Shown: positions 9,701-18,162, numbered from the stretch's first letter. The stretch: DNA of 64,000 nt from Cupriavidus oxalaticus (GCF_004768545.1 NZ_CP038634.1:1488001-1552000), one strand, 5' to 3'. The notes: a model not told the origin generated them from the letters alone. Translations and numbers: made by a program.

Positions 9701-11157
9701 AGGTTCAGCACGATGGTCTCCCACATGTCGCGGTCCACCGCCACCGGCTGCGGCAGCGGTTCGCATTCGACGCGCAGCGACATGCCGGCGCTCTCGACAC
9801 AGGCACGGAACAGCGAGGCGAGGTCGGCGGTGAAGGCGGCGAGGTCGGTGGGGTGGCGCCGCATGCGGATGCGGCCGGCCTCGATGCGCGAGAAGTCGAG
9901 CAGCGCGTTGACCAGCTTGAGCAGGCGCATGCCGCTGCGGTGGGTCATCTCCAGCAGCGAGCGTTGTTCGTCGCCGGCGCTGTCGTCGCCAGTGCCGGCG
10001 CGCCGCAGCAGCTCTTCGAGCGGTCCCAGCATCAGCGTCAGCGGCGTGCGGAACTCATGGCTGATGTTGGAGAAGAAGGTGGTCTTGGCGCGGTCGATCT
10101 CGGCCAGCGCCTCGGCACGCTTGCGCGCTTCCTCGTAGGCCTGCGCCGAATGCATGGCCGCGCCGATCTGGCCCGCCACCAGGTTCAGGAAGCTGCGGTA
10201 GCGCTCGCCGAACAACCGGTACGGGTTCAGCCCCACCACCAGCACGCCGCGATGCGAGGCGCTGCCCGACGGCGCCACCGGGATCACCGCGGCCGCATCC
10301 GTGGGCACACCCCACGCGCCGGCGGGCAGCGGCGCGGCAAAGCGCGTTGCCAGCTGCTCGATCAGCGCCGGCTGTTGCTGCTGCAGGACCTCGGCCACCG
10401 GCCACGGCGCCATGCCTTCGAGCGAGATCGCGGGCGGTGCGGCGGGGTGAGCAGGATCGATGCCGCTGGCGACCACGCGCTGCAGGTCGGTGGCGCCGGG
10501 TTCGGCGATGTAGAGCAGCGCGAAGACGATGTCGCGCGGGTCCGATGCCAGCGCGCCCATGGTGCGCTCGCACGCCTGGCGCCACGAACGCGCGTCGGTG
10601 GCCGCCGCGGCCACGTCACGCAACACATTCAGTTGTCGCTCGGCCAGGACGCGCTCGGTATCGTCGCTGTTGGCGCAGATGATGCCGCCGGTGCCGCCGT
10701 GGTCGTTCGGCACGGGGCTGTACGAAAAGGTGTAGTAGGTCTCTTCCGGATACCCGTTGCGCTCCATGATCAGGAGCTTCTGCTCGACGAAGGTGCCCTC
10801 GGCACCGGTCATCGCGGTGTCGAGCAGCGGGCCGATTTCCGGCCAGATTTCACGCCAGACCACTGCGGTCGGCTGGCCCAGCGCGCCGGGGTGCTTGCCG
10901 CCGATGATGGACTTGTAGGCGTCGTTGTAGAAGAAATGCAGCGCCTCGCCCCAACCGATCCAGATCGGCTGGCGCGAGGTCAGCATGATGCGGATGGCCG
11001 TCTTCAGGCTGTGCGGCCACGCCTGCGGCGGCCCCAGCGGCGTGGCGGCCCAGTCGTGCGCGCGGATCAGCGCGCCCATCTCGCCGCCCCCGGCCAGAAA
11101 GCCAGGCATGTCTGGGCAGGCGGGCGCTTGCGGCCCGATGCCGTCGGGTCTGCTCAT
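6772..11157 (-). CDS. Large hybrid sensor histidine kinase with two kinase modules and three receiver domains
   Basis: A 1461-residue cytoplasmic signalling protein; no membrane span is seen. Order: PAS-like sensor (about 30-180), GAF-like domain (about 190-340), HisKA with NISHEFRTP (His near 366) and ATPase N/G boxes (NLVSNAFKF, DTGIGI), receiver with Asp near 696 (IVSDVMMPRLDGFG), PAS domain (about 790-910), second kinase of the NtrB-like AHDFNNLL type (His near 934) with its own ATPase domain (DTGTGM, GTGLGLSM), receiver 2 (Asp near 1227, LLFSDVVMPG) and receiver 3 (Asp near 1369, LLLTDVALHG). No separate response regulator is adjacent, so the output is unknown. Start 11157 follows GGGAGA; an upstream ATG at 11226 is less likely. 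The PRC-barrel gene is immediately upstream on the same strand. Confidence 0.88.
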   Translation of the reverse strand: MSRPDGIGPQAPACPDMPGFLAGGGEMGALIRAHDWAATPLGPPQAWPHSLKTAIRIMLTSRQPIWIGWGEALHFFYNDAYKSIIGGKHPGALGQPTAVVWREIWPEIGPLLDTAMTGAEGTFVEQKLLIMERNGYPEETYYTFSYSPVPNDHGGTGGIICANSDDTERVLAERQLNVLRDVAAAATDARSWRQACERTMGALASDPRDIVFALLYIAEPGATDLQRVVASGIDPAHPAAPPAISLEGMAPWPVAEVLQQQQPALIEQLATRFAAPLPAGAWGVPTDAAAVIPVAPSGSASHRGVLVVGLNPYRLFGERYRSFLNLVAGQIGAAMHSAQAYEEARKRAEALAEIDRAKTTFFSNISHEFRTPLTLMLGPLEELLRRAGTGDDSAGDEQRSLLEMTHRSGMRLLKLVNALLDFSRIEAGRIRMRRHPTDLAAFTADLASLFRACVESAGMSLRVECEPLPQPVAVDRDMWETIVLNLVSNAFKFTFAGSITVSIVAHGDNAVLRVRDTGIGIPAGELPRIFERFHRVEGAQGRSIEGSGIGLALVRELVRLHGGTVEVDSMQGQGTCFTVTMPVAAAGDVPADTVPALAASSAQARAYVDATLRWPHAEAPALAMAAEDAQYSPQHAPAPGGEAAAPATVLVVDDNDDLRDYMRRLLNAAGHRVEVAPDGEAALELARRQLPALIVSDVMMPRLDGFGLVQAVRADPALRDTPVLLLSARAGEEARVSGLGSGADDYLIKPFSARELLARVASNLRLSELRRATERRLQDLNASLERRIAQAVTDHDRLWELSEDLLIVAGFDGTLQRISPAWTRTLGHAPHEALGRPYLSFIYPDDLVLVTAQLAALRHDGTPVRFECRQPRADGALRWLAWTLTVDPANGHLHGVGRDVTGDREVQAALRHADQALRTAQKMEAIGKLTGGVAHDFNNLLQVIGGNLQLLARDLSGNTDAAPRLRNALAGVARGAKLSSQLLAFGRRQPLAPRVVNLGRLARTLDDMLRRALGDGIEIETVVADGLWNTLVDPFQVENALLNLAINARDAMHGQGRLTIEARNTWLDEALEEPPHGRAPRPAAQYVLLAVTDTGTGMTPEVQEHVFEPFFTTKPEGQGTGLGLSMVYGFIRQSDGHVKIVSKPGRGTTVKLYLPRVHMAEDPDAEPDMDRARGGGETVLVVEDDEDVRATVVEMLASLGYHVLRARDAQGALAIVERGVHIDLLFSDVVMPGPLRSTELADKVRERLPGIGVLFTSGYTDSIIVHGGRLDPGVELLSKPYTHEALARRVRHVLANREQRAAGAAAVAAAGRAPSDSGTRVLCVDDDAQVRASTAELLRACGAEVTEAQNDIEALALLAAGTFDLLLTDVALHGGTSGSGVDLALAARQRQPRLRIVFATGYPLALTPAQHQALGDAAVLRKPYAPQALLDLLQGAVAEGPGGTESAEGATALGSRPSSTA

Positions 11158-11244
11158 GGTGGTCTCCCGAGCCGCGCCTGCGCTGCGCGCGCGTCCCGCA
11201 AGACTTTGCCTAGCCTGGTGGCGCAATGCAAGCTGCGCCGGCGC

Positions 11245-11670
11245 CTACAGCGGCGGGTTCACCCAGTACGGGTCCCGCCCGTAGTACTCGTGCAGCGACT
11301 TGCCCCACTGCGGATCGGCCATGGCCGGCCAGCTGTCCTTGTTGAAGCCGGGGGCGGACTTGATCCGATCCGCCGTCACGGCGATCCGGAAGCACTTTTC
11401 GTCGGTGTCCATCACCAGGGCGTTCCACGGGATGGCGTGCAGCGTATCGCCAATGCCGAGGAAGCCGCCGGCCTTCAGCACCGCGTAGGCGATGCGGCCG
11501 TGCGGCACGTCCAGCATGATCTCGGAGATCGTGCCGACGTGTTCGCCGTCGGACGAGTACGCCTTGGTGCCGTCCAGGCTGGATGCCGCCATGACTTCCG
11601 GACCGGGGCCTTCGCCCACGCCCGAACCGATGATGGCCGCGCCTTGACTGCTGGGAGATTGGGTTTGCAT
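11245..11670 (-). CDS. PRC-barrel domain protein
   Basis: A 141-residue soluble protein. Residues about 28-105 form a PRC-barrel (VMAASSLDGTKAYSSDGEHVGTI in two parts, then GRIAYAVLKAGGFLGIGDTLHAIPW), the fold found in photoreaction-centre H subunit and RimM. Stand-alone copies in proteobacteria are often stress-associated, with no established reaction. AAGGAGCCC precedes the ATG. It lies about 90 bp upstream of the giant sensor kinase on the same strand, so co-transcription is possible. Confidence 0.8.
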   Translation of the reverse strand: MQTQSPSSQGAAIIGSGVGEGPGPEVMAASSLDGTKAYSSDGEHVGTISEIMLDVPHGRIAYAVLKAGGFLGIGDTLHAIPWNALVMDTDEKCFRIAVTADRIKSAPGFNKDSWPAMADPQWGKSLHEYYGRDPYWVNPPL

Positions 11671-11842
11671 GTTGGGCTCCTTGTGCCAATGAACTCAGGA
11701 ACATGGAGCGTGCGCAATGACCATGCCTGCACCGCGGGCGGCGCCGCAGCGGGCCACGCAAGGCTGTTTTGCCGCGTCGGGCGCGCGGCAACGTAATTCT
11801 TTCGCGCCGGGTTTGCAAAAATGCGCGCCGGGACGGCCGCGT

Positions 11843-12017
11843 TCAGAACTGGTGGCGCATCCCCAGCATGACGTCCACGCGCGTGCTGCCGTCCACGCCG
11901 GCGGCCGGGGTGCCGGCCCGGTATTCGGTCTGCCGGCCGACGACAGGCGCTGGTTTTCCTGGTCGATGCGGGCACCCAGGAAAGGTGCCGTGTCTGGCGC
12001 TGCACTGGCGAATCGCG
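11843..12017 (-). pseudogene. Remnant of a Burkholderia-type porin C-terminus
   Basis: Reading leftward, the frame ending at the TGA at 11843-11845 gives TRVDVMLGMRHQF, the terminal beta-strand with C-terminal Phe typical of general porins (the intact porin at 26840 ends VMVGLRHQF). Upstream, the adjoining frame gives FLGARIDQENQRLSSAG, also porin-like, so the two halves need a one-base frameshift near 11930. Homology vanishes at about 12017, where the LysR gene ends. Nothing encodes a signal peptide or the other strands: this is a truncated, frameshifted relic of about 58 codons. Confidence 0.6.
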
Positions 12018-12947
12018 TCAGCCTTCTGCAGGGGCGGCCGGCATGTCGCGCGACAGGCCCAGGATCCAGCCGCGGAAGGCCGCCAGTGCCTCCGATTCCG
12101 GCCGGCCCTCGGGGTAGGCGAAATAGTAGCCCTGGTCCTGGTCCTGGTCCTGGTCCAGCATGCGGGCCAGCGGCGTCACCAGCTGCCCGGTCTGCAGCTC
12201 GCGCTCGATCAGCAGCCGCGGCGCCAGGCCGATGCCGAGCCCCGCGGCGGCGGCGGCCGTCATCATCGTGAACAGCTCATAGCGCGGCCCGCGCGAGGCG
12301 GCCAGGCTGAAGTCCCAGCCCTGCGCCGCGTACCAGTCGCGCCAGGCGTTGGCGCGCGTGCTCAGGTGCAGGTGGCGGCAGCGTGCCAGGCTGGCGGCAT
12401 CGGTGACGGCATGGTCGGCAAGGAAGGCCGGGCTGCACACCGGCACCATGCCGCCTTCGCGGAAGATCACGCCGCCGCGCGTGCCGGGCCAGAACTGGTC
12501 GCCGAAATAGATCGCCGCGTCGTAAGCGCACTCCTGGAACGAAAACGGCTGCGAGCGCGCCGACAGGTTGACGGTGACGTTGGGATGGCGCCGCGCAAAG
12601 TCGGGCAGCCGCGGGATCAGCCACTGCGTGGCGAAGGTGGGCACCACCGCCAGCTCCAGCGTGAAGCCCATGGCGCGGCCGGTGCTGATTTCCAGCGTGT
12701 CGCGCTGCAGGTGGTCCAGGTGCCGGCGGATGCGCGCGGCGTATTCGCGCCCGGTCTCGGTCAGTTCCAGGCGCCGCCGCACGCGCGTGAACAGCGCCAC
12801 GCCCAGGCGTTGCTCGAGCTGCGCCACCTGCCGCCCCACCGCGCTGTGCGTCAGCGCCAGCTCGGCTGCGGCGCGGGTAAAGCTGCCCAGCCGTGCCGAG
12901 GCTTCGAAGGCCTGCAGCGCGCCCAGGTTGGGGATGTCGTTTCTCAT
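12018..12947 (-). CDS. LysR-family transcriptional regulator, GcvA-like
   Basis: A 309-residue LTTR. The start MRNDIPNLGALQAFEASARL and the HTH with TRAAAELALTHSAVGRQVAQLEQ resemble the GcvA/AmpR branch. The effector domain spans about residues 90-300. The translation start at 12947 lacks an obvious ribosome site. The C-terminal part contains a run of Asp-Gln pairs (DQDQDQDQ) from a 6-bp tandem repeat at 12131-12156. It is divergent from the DUF1338 gene with about 190 bp between them, so that gene is its likely target. The porin relic begins directly after its stop codon. Confidence 0.87.
   Translation of the reverse strand: MRNDIPNLGALQAFEASARLGSFTRAAAELALTHSAVGRQVAQLEQRLGVALFTRVRRRLELTETGREYAARIRRHLDHLQRDTLEISTGRAMGFTLELAVVPTFATQWLIPRLPDFARRHPNVTVNLSARSQPFSFQECAYDAAIYFGDQFWPGTRGGVIFREGGMVPVCSPAFLADHAVTDAASLARCRHLHLSTRANAWRDWYAAQGWDFSLAASRGPRYELFTMMTAAAAAGLGIGLAPRLLIERELQTGQLVTPLARMLDQDQDQDQGYYFAYPEGRPESEALAAFRGWILGLSRDMPAAPAEG
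12131..12156. repeat. Hexanucleotide tandem repeat inside the LysR gene
   Basis: Four copies of CCTGGT plus CC, read on the minus strand as alternating Asp-Gln codons near residue 265 of the regulator. A copy-number change would stay in frame and alter only the length of the DQ run. Confidence 0.8.
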
Positions 12948-13134
12948 GGGACGGCGAGGAAGGGAGTGCGACAGTATAAACAGCGGCGAGGCACCGGAGG
13001 TCGTGCGCCGCGCGCACAACGTTGTGCGCAATGCGCGCTTGTGCCCGGGCGGCGCGGGCCACTATCCTGCCCCGCGGATCGTTGCCATATTGCCCGCCGG
13101 GGTGAAAGCCGGTCCAGCCCACTTCCAAGCGCCC

Positions 13135-14154
13135 ATGTCATCCAATATCTCCACGCTCCTCACCGCCAACGTCGGCGCCACCCGCGCCGCGCAACTGATG
13201 TCGCTGGTCACGCTGCCGGCCAGCCTGCCCCAGGACCCGCAAGGTGCTACCCGGGCCGAGATCGCCCAGGCGCTGAACATGGTGCTGTTCGGCGGCATCC
13301 TGGAACGCGTGCCGACCGGCCGCGCCTACACCGATGACGTCGCCGCCGCAGGCGGCAAGGTCACCTTCGACCACGGCGCGCTGCGCACGGTCAAGTGGCG
13401 CGACAACGGCGCGCTGCCCGAAGGCGAGGCCGCCTTTACCCGCATCCTGCGGCCGTTGGGCTACGTGCTCAACGGCACCTATCCGCTTGACCGCATCGGC
13501 ATGACCGGGCGCTCGTACGCCCACGCCGATGCATCCGAGGACATTGCCCAGTTCTTCGTCAGCGAATTCCATCCGGAGCGCTTCAGCGAAGACTTCCGCG
13601 CCGCAGTCAGCCGCGTGACCGGCAGCTCCGCCGATCCGCTGACGCCGCGCGCGCAGACGCTGCTGTGGCAACTGGAGCGCGACGGCGCGCTGGCAGTGGC
13701 CGACGGCGCTGAACTGGTCGGCTTGCTGGTGCCTTGCTTCGAGCGCCAGCACGCTGCACCACGGCTGGCCGACTACGAAGCGCTGCTGCGCGAATCGGCC
13801 GAAATGGCGTGGATCGCCACCGAAGGCAATGCCTTCAACCACGCCACGGACCGCGTCGACGACGTGTTTGCGCTGGCCGAGCAGCAGAAGCAGCTGGGCC
13901 GGCCGATGAAGGACAAGGTGGAAGTGTCGGGCAGCGGGCGCGTCAGGCAGACGGCGTTCCGTGCCGATACCGTGCGCCGCACGTTCGTCGGTGCACAGGG
14001 CGAGGCCGTGGAGCGCGAGGTGCCGGGATCGTTCTACGAGTTCATCACGCGCGAGCGCTTTGCCGAGGCCGAAGCTGCGCCGCAGCGTTATGACCTCGGC
14101 TTTGATGCGGGCAATGCGCAGGGGATTTTCAGGATGACCGCGGCGGCGTGCTGA
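13135..14154 (+). CDS. DUF1338 protein, 2-oxoadipate dioxygenase/decarboxylase-like (HglS type)
   Basis: A 339-residue soluble protein of the DUF1338 family. The characterised member HglS converts 2-oxoadipate to D-2-hydroxyglutarate in bacterial lysine catabolism, using a non-haem Fe(II) held by two His and one Glu. Matching residues are His80 with Arg84 (FDHGALRT), His236 (FNHATDR) and Glu302 (FYEFITRE). The protein is shorter than the roughly 460-residue enzymes but keeps all three ligands. The start ATG at 13135 gives the family's N-terminus; the reading frame is open far upstream, but that part overlaps the LysR gene. Control by the divergent LysR is likely. Activity on 2-oxoadipate is inferred, not shown. 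Confidence 0.78.
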   Translation: MSSNISTLLTANVGATRAAQLMSLVTLPASLPQDPQGATRAEIAQALNMVLFGGILERVPTGRAYTDDVAAAGGKVTFDHGALRTVKWRDNGALPEGEAAFTRILRPLGYVLNGTYPLDRIGMTGRSYAHADASEDIAQFFVSEFHPERFSEDFRAAVSRVTGSSADPLTPRAQTLLWQLERDGALAVADGAELVGLLVPCFERQHAAPRLADYEALLRESAEMAWIATEGNAFNHATDRVDDVFALAEQQKQLGRPMKDKVEVSGSGRVRQTAFRADTVRRTFVGAQGEAVEREVPGSFYEFITRERFAEAEAAPQRYDLGFDAGNAQGIFRMTAAAC

Positions 14155-14193
14155 GCGCGAGTTGGGGATAGCCGTCGACTCCGCAGGTTGCGT

Positions 14194-14223
14194 GCTCCCT
14201 CTCCCGCTTGCGGGAGAGGGAGC
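14194..14223. repeat. REP-like palindrome between convergent genes
   Basis: A perfect 14-bp inverted repeat (CTCCCTCTCCCGC arms plus one base) with a 2-base loop, between the 3' ends of the DUF1338 gene and fusA. There is no T-tract on either side, so it is not a classical terminator, though it could still end transcription or protect 3' ends. A sister copy with almost the same sequence is at 28137-28166. Confidence 0.65.
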
Positions 14224-14232
14224 GAACCATCG

Positions 14233-16341
14233 CTAGCCGAGCTTCTTCGCCGAAATCACCGCTTCGGCAACGTTGGCCGGCGCCTCGGCATAGTGCTTGA
14301 ACTCCATGGTGAACGTCGCGCGACCCTGCGTCAGCGAGCGCAGCGTGGTCGAGTAGCCGAACATCGTCGCCAGCGGCACTTCGGCGCGCACGATCTTGCC
14401 GCCGCCACCGGCGATGTCTTCCATGCCGTGCACCATGCCGCGGCGTGACGAGAGGTCGCCCATCACGTTGCCGGTGAATTCCTCCGGCGTTTCCACCTCG
14501 ACCGCCATCATCGGCTCCAGCAGCGCCGGGCGGGCCCGCCGCATGCCTTCCTTGAACGCCATCGAGCCCGCCATGCGGAAGGCATTCTCGTTCGAGTCCA
14601 CATCGTGGTACGAGCCGAACACCAGCGTGGCCTTGATGTCTACTACCGGGTAGCCCGCCAGCACGCCCGACTGCAGGGTCTCGCGGATACCCTTGTCCAC
14701 CGCCGGGATAAATTCGCGCGGCACCACGCCGCCCTTGATCGCATCGACGAATTCGTACCCGGCGCCGTGCGGCATCGGCTCGAGGTTCAGCACCACGTGG
14801 CCGTACTGGCCGCGGCCGCCGGACTGCTTGATGAACTTGCCCTCCACGTCCTTGACCGGCTGGCGGATGGTCTCGCGGTAGGCCACCTGCGGCTTGCCCA
14901 CCGACGCTTCCACGTTGAATTCGCGGCGCATGCGCTCGACCAGGATTTCCAGGTGCAGCTCGCCCATGCCCGAGATGATGGTCTGGCCGGATTCCTCGTC
15001 GGTGTTCACGCGGAACGACGGGTCCTCCTGCGCCAGGCGGTTCAGCGCAATGCCCATCTTTTCCTGGTCGGCCTTGGTCCTGGGCTCCACCGCCTGCGAG
15101 ATCACGGGTTCGGGGAAGCTCATGCGCTCCAGGATGATGACCTTGTCCGGGTCGCACAGCGTATCGCCGGTGGTCGCCTCCTTCAGCCCGACCGCCGCGG
15201 CGATGTCGCCGGCGCGCACTTCCTTGATCTCCTGGCGCACGTTGGCATGCATCTGCAGGATGCGGCCGAGCCGCTCGCGCTTGGACTTGAGCGGGTTGTA
15301 GACGGTGTCGCCGGAATTGACCACGCCCGAATACACGCGGAAAAAGATCAACTGGCCGACGAAGGGATCGGTCATGATCTTGAACGCCAGCGCCGAGAAC
15401 GGCTCGTCATCGCTCGGATGGCGCTCGGCCTGGCGGTCGTCCTCGGTGTGGCCGAGGATGGCGGGCACGTCGGCGGGCGAAGGCAGGTAGTCGATCACCG
15501 CGTCGAGCATGCTCTGCACGCCCTTGTTCTTGAAGGCACTGCCGCACAGCATCGGCACGATCTCGTTGGCGATGGTGCGCTTGCGCAGGCCACGCTTGAT
15601 CTGCTCTTCGGTCAGCGCCTCACCCGACAGGTAGCGCTCGAGCAGGGCCTCGTCGGCCTCGGCGGCGGCTTCTACCATCTTGTCGCGCCAGGCCTGCGCG
15701 GTCTGCAGCAGCTCGGCCGGGATCTCCTGGTACTCGAAGCGCACGCCCTGGCTGGCATCGTCCCAGACGATGGCCTTCATCTTGACCAGGTCGATCACGC
15801 CCAGGAAATGGTCTTCGGCGCCGAGCGGGATCTGGATCGGCACGGCGCGCCCCTTGAGGCGGTCGGCGATCTGCGCATGCACGCGGAAGAAGTCCGCGCC
15901 GACGCGGTCCATCTTGTTGACAAAGGCGATGCGGGGCACAGCGTACTTGTTGGCCTGGCGCCAGACCGTCTCGGATTGCGGCTGTACGCCGCCGACCGCG
16001 TCGTAGACCATGCAGGCGCCGTCGAGCACGCGCATCGAGCGCTCGACTTCAATGGTGAAGTCGACGTGTCCCGGCGTATCGATGATGTTGATACGGTGTT
16101 CGGGGTAATTGCCGGCCATGCCTTTCCAGAAGGCGGTGGTGGCAGCCGACGTGATGGTGATGCCGCGCTCCTGCTCCTGTTCCATCCAGTCCATGGTGGC
16201 AGCGCCATCGTGCACTTCGCCCAGCTTGTGGTTGACGCCCGTGTAGAACAGGATGCGTTCGGTCGTCGTGGTCTTGCCTGCGTCGATATGCGCGCTGATG
16301 CCGATGTTGCGGTAGCGCTCGATGGGGGTCTTGCGGGACAC
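14233..16341 (-). CDS. fusA: Translation elongation factor G
   Basis: GTPase that drives ribosomal translocation; 702 residues, full length. The G1 motif AHIDAGKTT is at residues 17-25, followed by RGITITSA (switch I), DTPGHVDF (G3) and NKMD (G4). Domains II to V follow, including GGRGQYGHV and the C-terminal [13 protein letters not shown]. The start is a GTG at 16341 with AGGAGAA five bases upstream, and residues 2-10 (SRKTPIERY) match the family N-terminus. It is not next to rpsL, rpsG or tuf, so it is probably a second, free-standing copy rather than the str-operon gene. The GTG start may mean modest expression. Confidence 0.93.
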   Translation of the reverse strand: MSRKTPIERYRNIGISAHIDAGKTTTTERILFYTGVNHKLGEVHDGAATMDWMEQEQERGITITSAATTAFWKGMAGNYPEHRINIIDTPGHVDFTIEVERSMRVLDGACMVYDAVGGVQPQSETVWRQANKYAVPRIAFVNKMDRVGADFFRVHAQIADRLKGRAVPIQIPLGAEDHFLGVIDLVKMKAIVWDDASQGVRFEYQEIPAELLQTAQAWRDKMVEAAAEADEALLERYLSGEALTEEQIKRGLRKRTIANEIVPMLCGSAFKNKGVQSMLDAVIDYLPSPADVPAILGHTEDDRQAERHPSDDEPFSALAFKIMTDPFVGQLIFFRVYSGVVNSGDTVYNPLKSKRERLGRILQMHANVRQEIKEVRAGDIAAAVGLKEATTGDTLCDPDKVIILERMSFPEPVISQAVEPRTKADQEKMGIALNRLAQEDPSFRVNTDEESGQTIISGMGELHLEILVERMRREFNVEASVGKPQVAYRETIRQPVKDVEGKFIKQSGGRGQYGHVVLNLEPMPHGAGYEFVDAIKGGVVPREFIPAVDKGIRETLQSGVLAGYPVVDIKATLVFGSYHDVDSNENAFRMAGSMAFKEGMRRARPALLEPMMAVEVETPEEFTGNVMGDLSSRRGMVHGMEDIAGGGGKIVRAEVPLATMFGYSTTLRSLTQGRATFTMEFKHYAEAPANVAEAVISAKKLG

Positions 16342-16597
16342 AGTGTTCTCCTGGGTAACACCTCCGGAATAGAGTAGCACCACTGGAACTTTGCCGTTGT
16401 CCCTGCAGCACGCAGGGGAACGCGCGCGAGCGGCGCATGGCCCTGCATAACCCGGTGCTCGGCGTCTGAGGCGAGCCTAGGGGCGAGCTGCATTACCTTG
16501 CGGAATCCTCCCATCCTGCGCGCCGCCTTGCCTCCCTATACTGGCCCTGCATCGCGCCGGCCGATGCCCCGACATACCCATTCACGCGAACCGACGC

Positions 16598-17227
16598 ATG
16601 ACCACCATCCTGATCGTTGACGACCACCCGGCGATGCGGCTGATTCTCAAGACCCATCTGCTGCAGCTGCTCGGCGTCGATGAAGTGCTCGAGGCCGACA
16701 ACGGGCAAAGCGCGCTCGAGCTGGTGCGCGCGCGCATGCCCGACCTCGTGCTGCTCGATCTCGACATTCCGCGTTCCAGCGGCCTCGACGTGGCGCCGCG
16801 CCTGCGGGCGATCCATCCGCAGGTGCGCCTGCTGGTGGTGACGGCGCTCGACCCGGCGGTGTTCGTCAGCCGCGCGTGGCAGGCTGGCGCGCAGGGGTTT
16901 GTCAGCAAGACGCAGGACCTGAAGGAAATCCTGCGCGCGGTCGAGTCGGTGCTGGCCGGCTATACCGTGTTCCCCGCGATGGGGCGGGACGGCGGCTCGC
17001 GCCACGCGGTTTCCGCCGACGACGAGATGCTGCGCCGGCTTTCCGACAAGGAACTGGTGGTGCTGCAGATGCTGGCGCGCGGCATGTCGTACAAGGCCAT
17101 CAGCGCCAGCCTGTTCATCAGCAACAAGACCGTCAGCAGCTACAAGGCGCGCATCATGGCCAAGCTGCAGGTGTCGTCGCTGGTGGAACTGGTCGACTTC
17201 GCGCGCCGCTGCCACCTCGCCTTGTAG
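16598..17227 (+). CDS. NarL/FixJ-family response regulator
   Basis: A 209-residue two-component response regulator. The receiver domain (1-125) has the acidic pair DDHP, the phosphorylation Asp in LVLLDLDIPRSSGLD and the conserved Lys in GFVSKTQDLKE. The LuxR-type helix-turn-helix spans about 145-205 (LSDKELVVLQMLARGMSYKAI, then NKTVSSYKARIMAKL). No histidine kinase is next to it, so it is an orphan here; the giant hybrid kinase 5 kb away is a possible but unproven partner. It is convergent with the GntR gene. Confidence 0.88.
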   Translation: MTTILIVDDHPAMRLILKTHLLQLLGVDEVLEADNGQSALELVRARMPDLVLLDLDIPRSSGLDVAPRLRAIHPQVRLLVVTALDPAVFVSRAWQAGAQGFVSKTQDLKEILRAVESVLAGYTVFPAMGRDGGSRHAVSADDEMLRRLSDKELVVLQMLARGMSYKAISASLFISNKTVSSYKARIMAKLQVSSLVELVDFARRCHLAL

Positions 17228-17251
17228 GCGCCAGTCGCCAGCTATTGTTCA

Positions 17252-17264
17252 GACATCGTATGAC
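17252..17264. promoter_or_regulatory. Putative GntR operator, site B
   Basis: GACATCGTATGAC, one base different from the reverse complement of the core at 18174-18186. It lies just past the 3' ends of the response regulator and GntR genes, an unusual place for an operator; it could be a looping partner or a chance copy. Confidence 0.4.
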
Positions 17265-17303
17265 TGACGGCGCCTGGAAACACCCGGCAGGGCGTCCCGG
17301 GCG

Positions 17304-18107
17304 TCAGGCCTGCGCGCCGCCGGAGCCCGAGGCCTTGCGCAGCCGCTCGCGGCTGTTGGTCAGGTGCATGCGCATCGCCGCCTTGGCCGCGTCGGGGTCG
17401 CGGCGTTCGATCGCATCGTAAATGTTCTCGTGCTCGAACTGGACCCGCTCCAGGTACTGCTCGCGCTCCGGCGTATTGACCCGCAGCCGGCTGCGCGGGA
17501 TCAGCATGGTGCCCAGGTGGTCCATGATGTCGGTGAAGTAGCGGTTGCCGGTGGCGCGGGCGATGGCCAGGTGGAAAGCAAAATCGCTGTCCACCGCGTC
17601 GTTGCCGGCGCCGGTATTGCGCTTGAGGTCGTCTAGCGCCTGGCGCATGGCGGCCAGCTGCGCGTCGCTGCGGCGCGCGGCGGCCAGTCCGGCCGCCTCG
17701 GCCTCCAGGCTGACGCGGAATTCCAGCATCGCCATCACGTCGATCGCGGTTCCCAGCGTATCCGGCCCGATGCGGAAGGGCGACGGTGCCTCCGCCGCGC
17801 GCGCCAGCACGAAGGTGCCGATGCCGTGGCGGGTTTCCACCAGGCCGCTGGCCTGCAGCCGCGACAAGGCCTCGCGCACCACGGTGCGGCTTACGCCCTG
17901 TGTCGCCATGATTTCCGATTCGGTCGGCAGCTTGTCGCCGGGCTTGAGCTGGCCCTGGCGGATCTCTTCGGAGAGCGCCTGCACCACTTCTTCGGCCAGG
18001 GTGCGGCCGCGGCGGCGCAACGGCACGGCCGCGGCGGCGTTGGGCGCACCGGCGGCGGGGGCAGCGGCAAGCGGGTCGGGCAGGGCAGGGTTGCGTGCGG
18101 TAGGCAT
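17304..18107 (-). CDS. GntR-family (FadR/FCD type) repressor of glucarate genes
   Basis: A 267-residue regulator. The winged helix is at about 35-100 (LAEEVVQALSEEIRQGQLKPG, then LPTESEIMATQGVSRTVVREALSRL), followed by an all-helical FCD effector domain with a putative metal/ligand site (DSDFAFHLAIARATGN). The start at 18107 is preferred over the ATG at 18158 because that upstream ATG directly abuts a perfect TATAAT -10 box (18157-18162 on this strand). Transcription would therefore begin downstream of it. It is divergent from gudD, and a 27-bp palindrome between them overlaps its own promoter, indicating autorepression and control of gudD, probably relieved by glucarate or a pathway intermediate. 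Confidence 0.86.
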   Translation of the reverse strand: MPTARNPALPDPLAAAPAAGAPNAAAAVPLRRRGRTLAEEVVQALSEEIRQGQLKPGDKLPTESEIMATQGVSRTVVREALSRLQASGLVETRHGIGTFVLARAAEAPSPFRIGPDTLGTAIDVMAMLEFRVSLEAEAAGLAAARRSDAQLAAMRQALDDLKRNTGAGNDAVDSDFAFHLAIARATGNRYFTDIMDHLGTMLIPRSRLRVNTPEREQYLERVQFEHENIYDAIERRDPDAAKAAMRMHLTNSRERLRKASGSGGAQA

Positions 18108-18156
18108 GGCGGATACGGGCGGGGTTTCCCGGACTTGACCGGTTCGAGATGGCCTC

Positions 18157-18162
18157 ATTATA
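18157..18162 (-). promoter_or_regulatory. -10 box of the GntR promoter
   Basis: Perfect TATAAT on the minus strand, 50 bases upstream of the chosen GntR start. The spacer toward the -35 is covered by the operator at 18167-18193. No strong -35 match is visible. Confidence 0.5.

Noticed and set aside
9145..11796. 883-codon open frame on the plus strand opposite the sensor kinase
   Set aside because: Antisense shadow caused by GC-rich codon bias; the kinase on the other strand has clear domains, and this frame gives His/Arg-rich low-complexity sequence.
14605..16377. 590-codon open frame opposite fusA
   Set aside because: Mirror of the conserved EF-G coding sequence; no domain or ribosome site.
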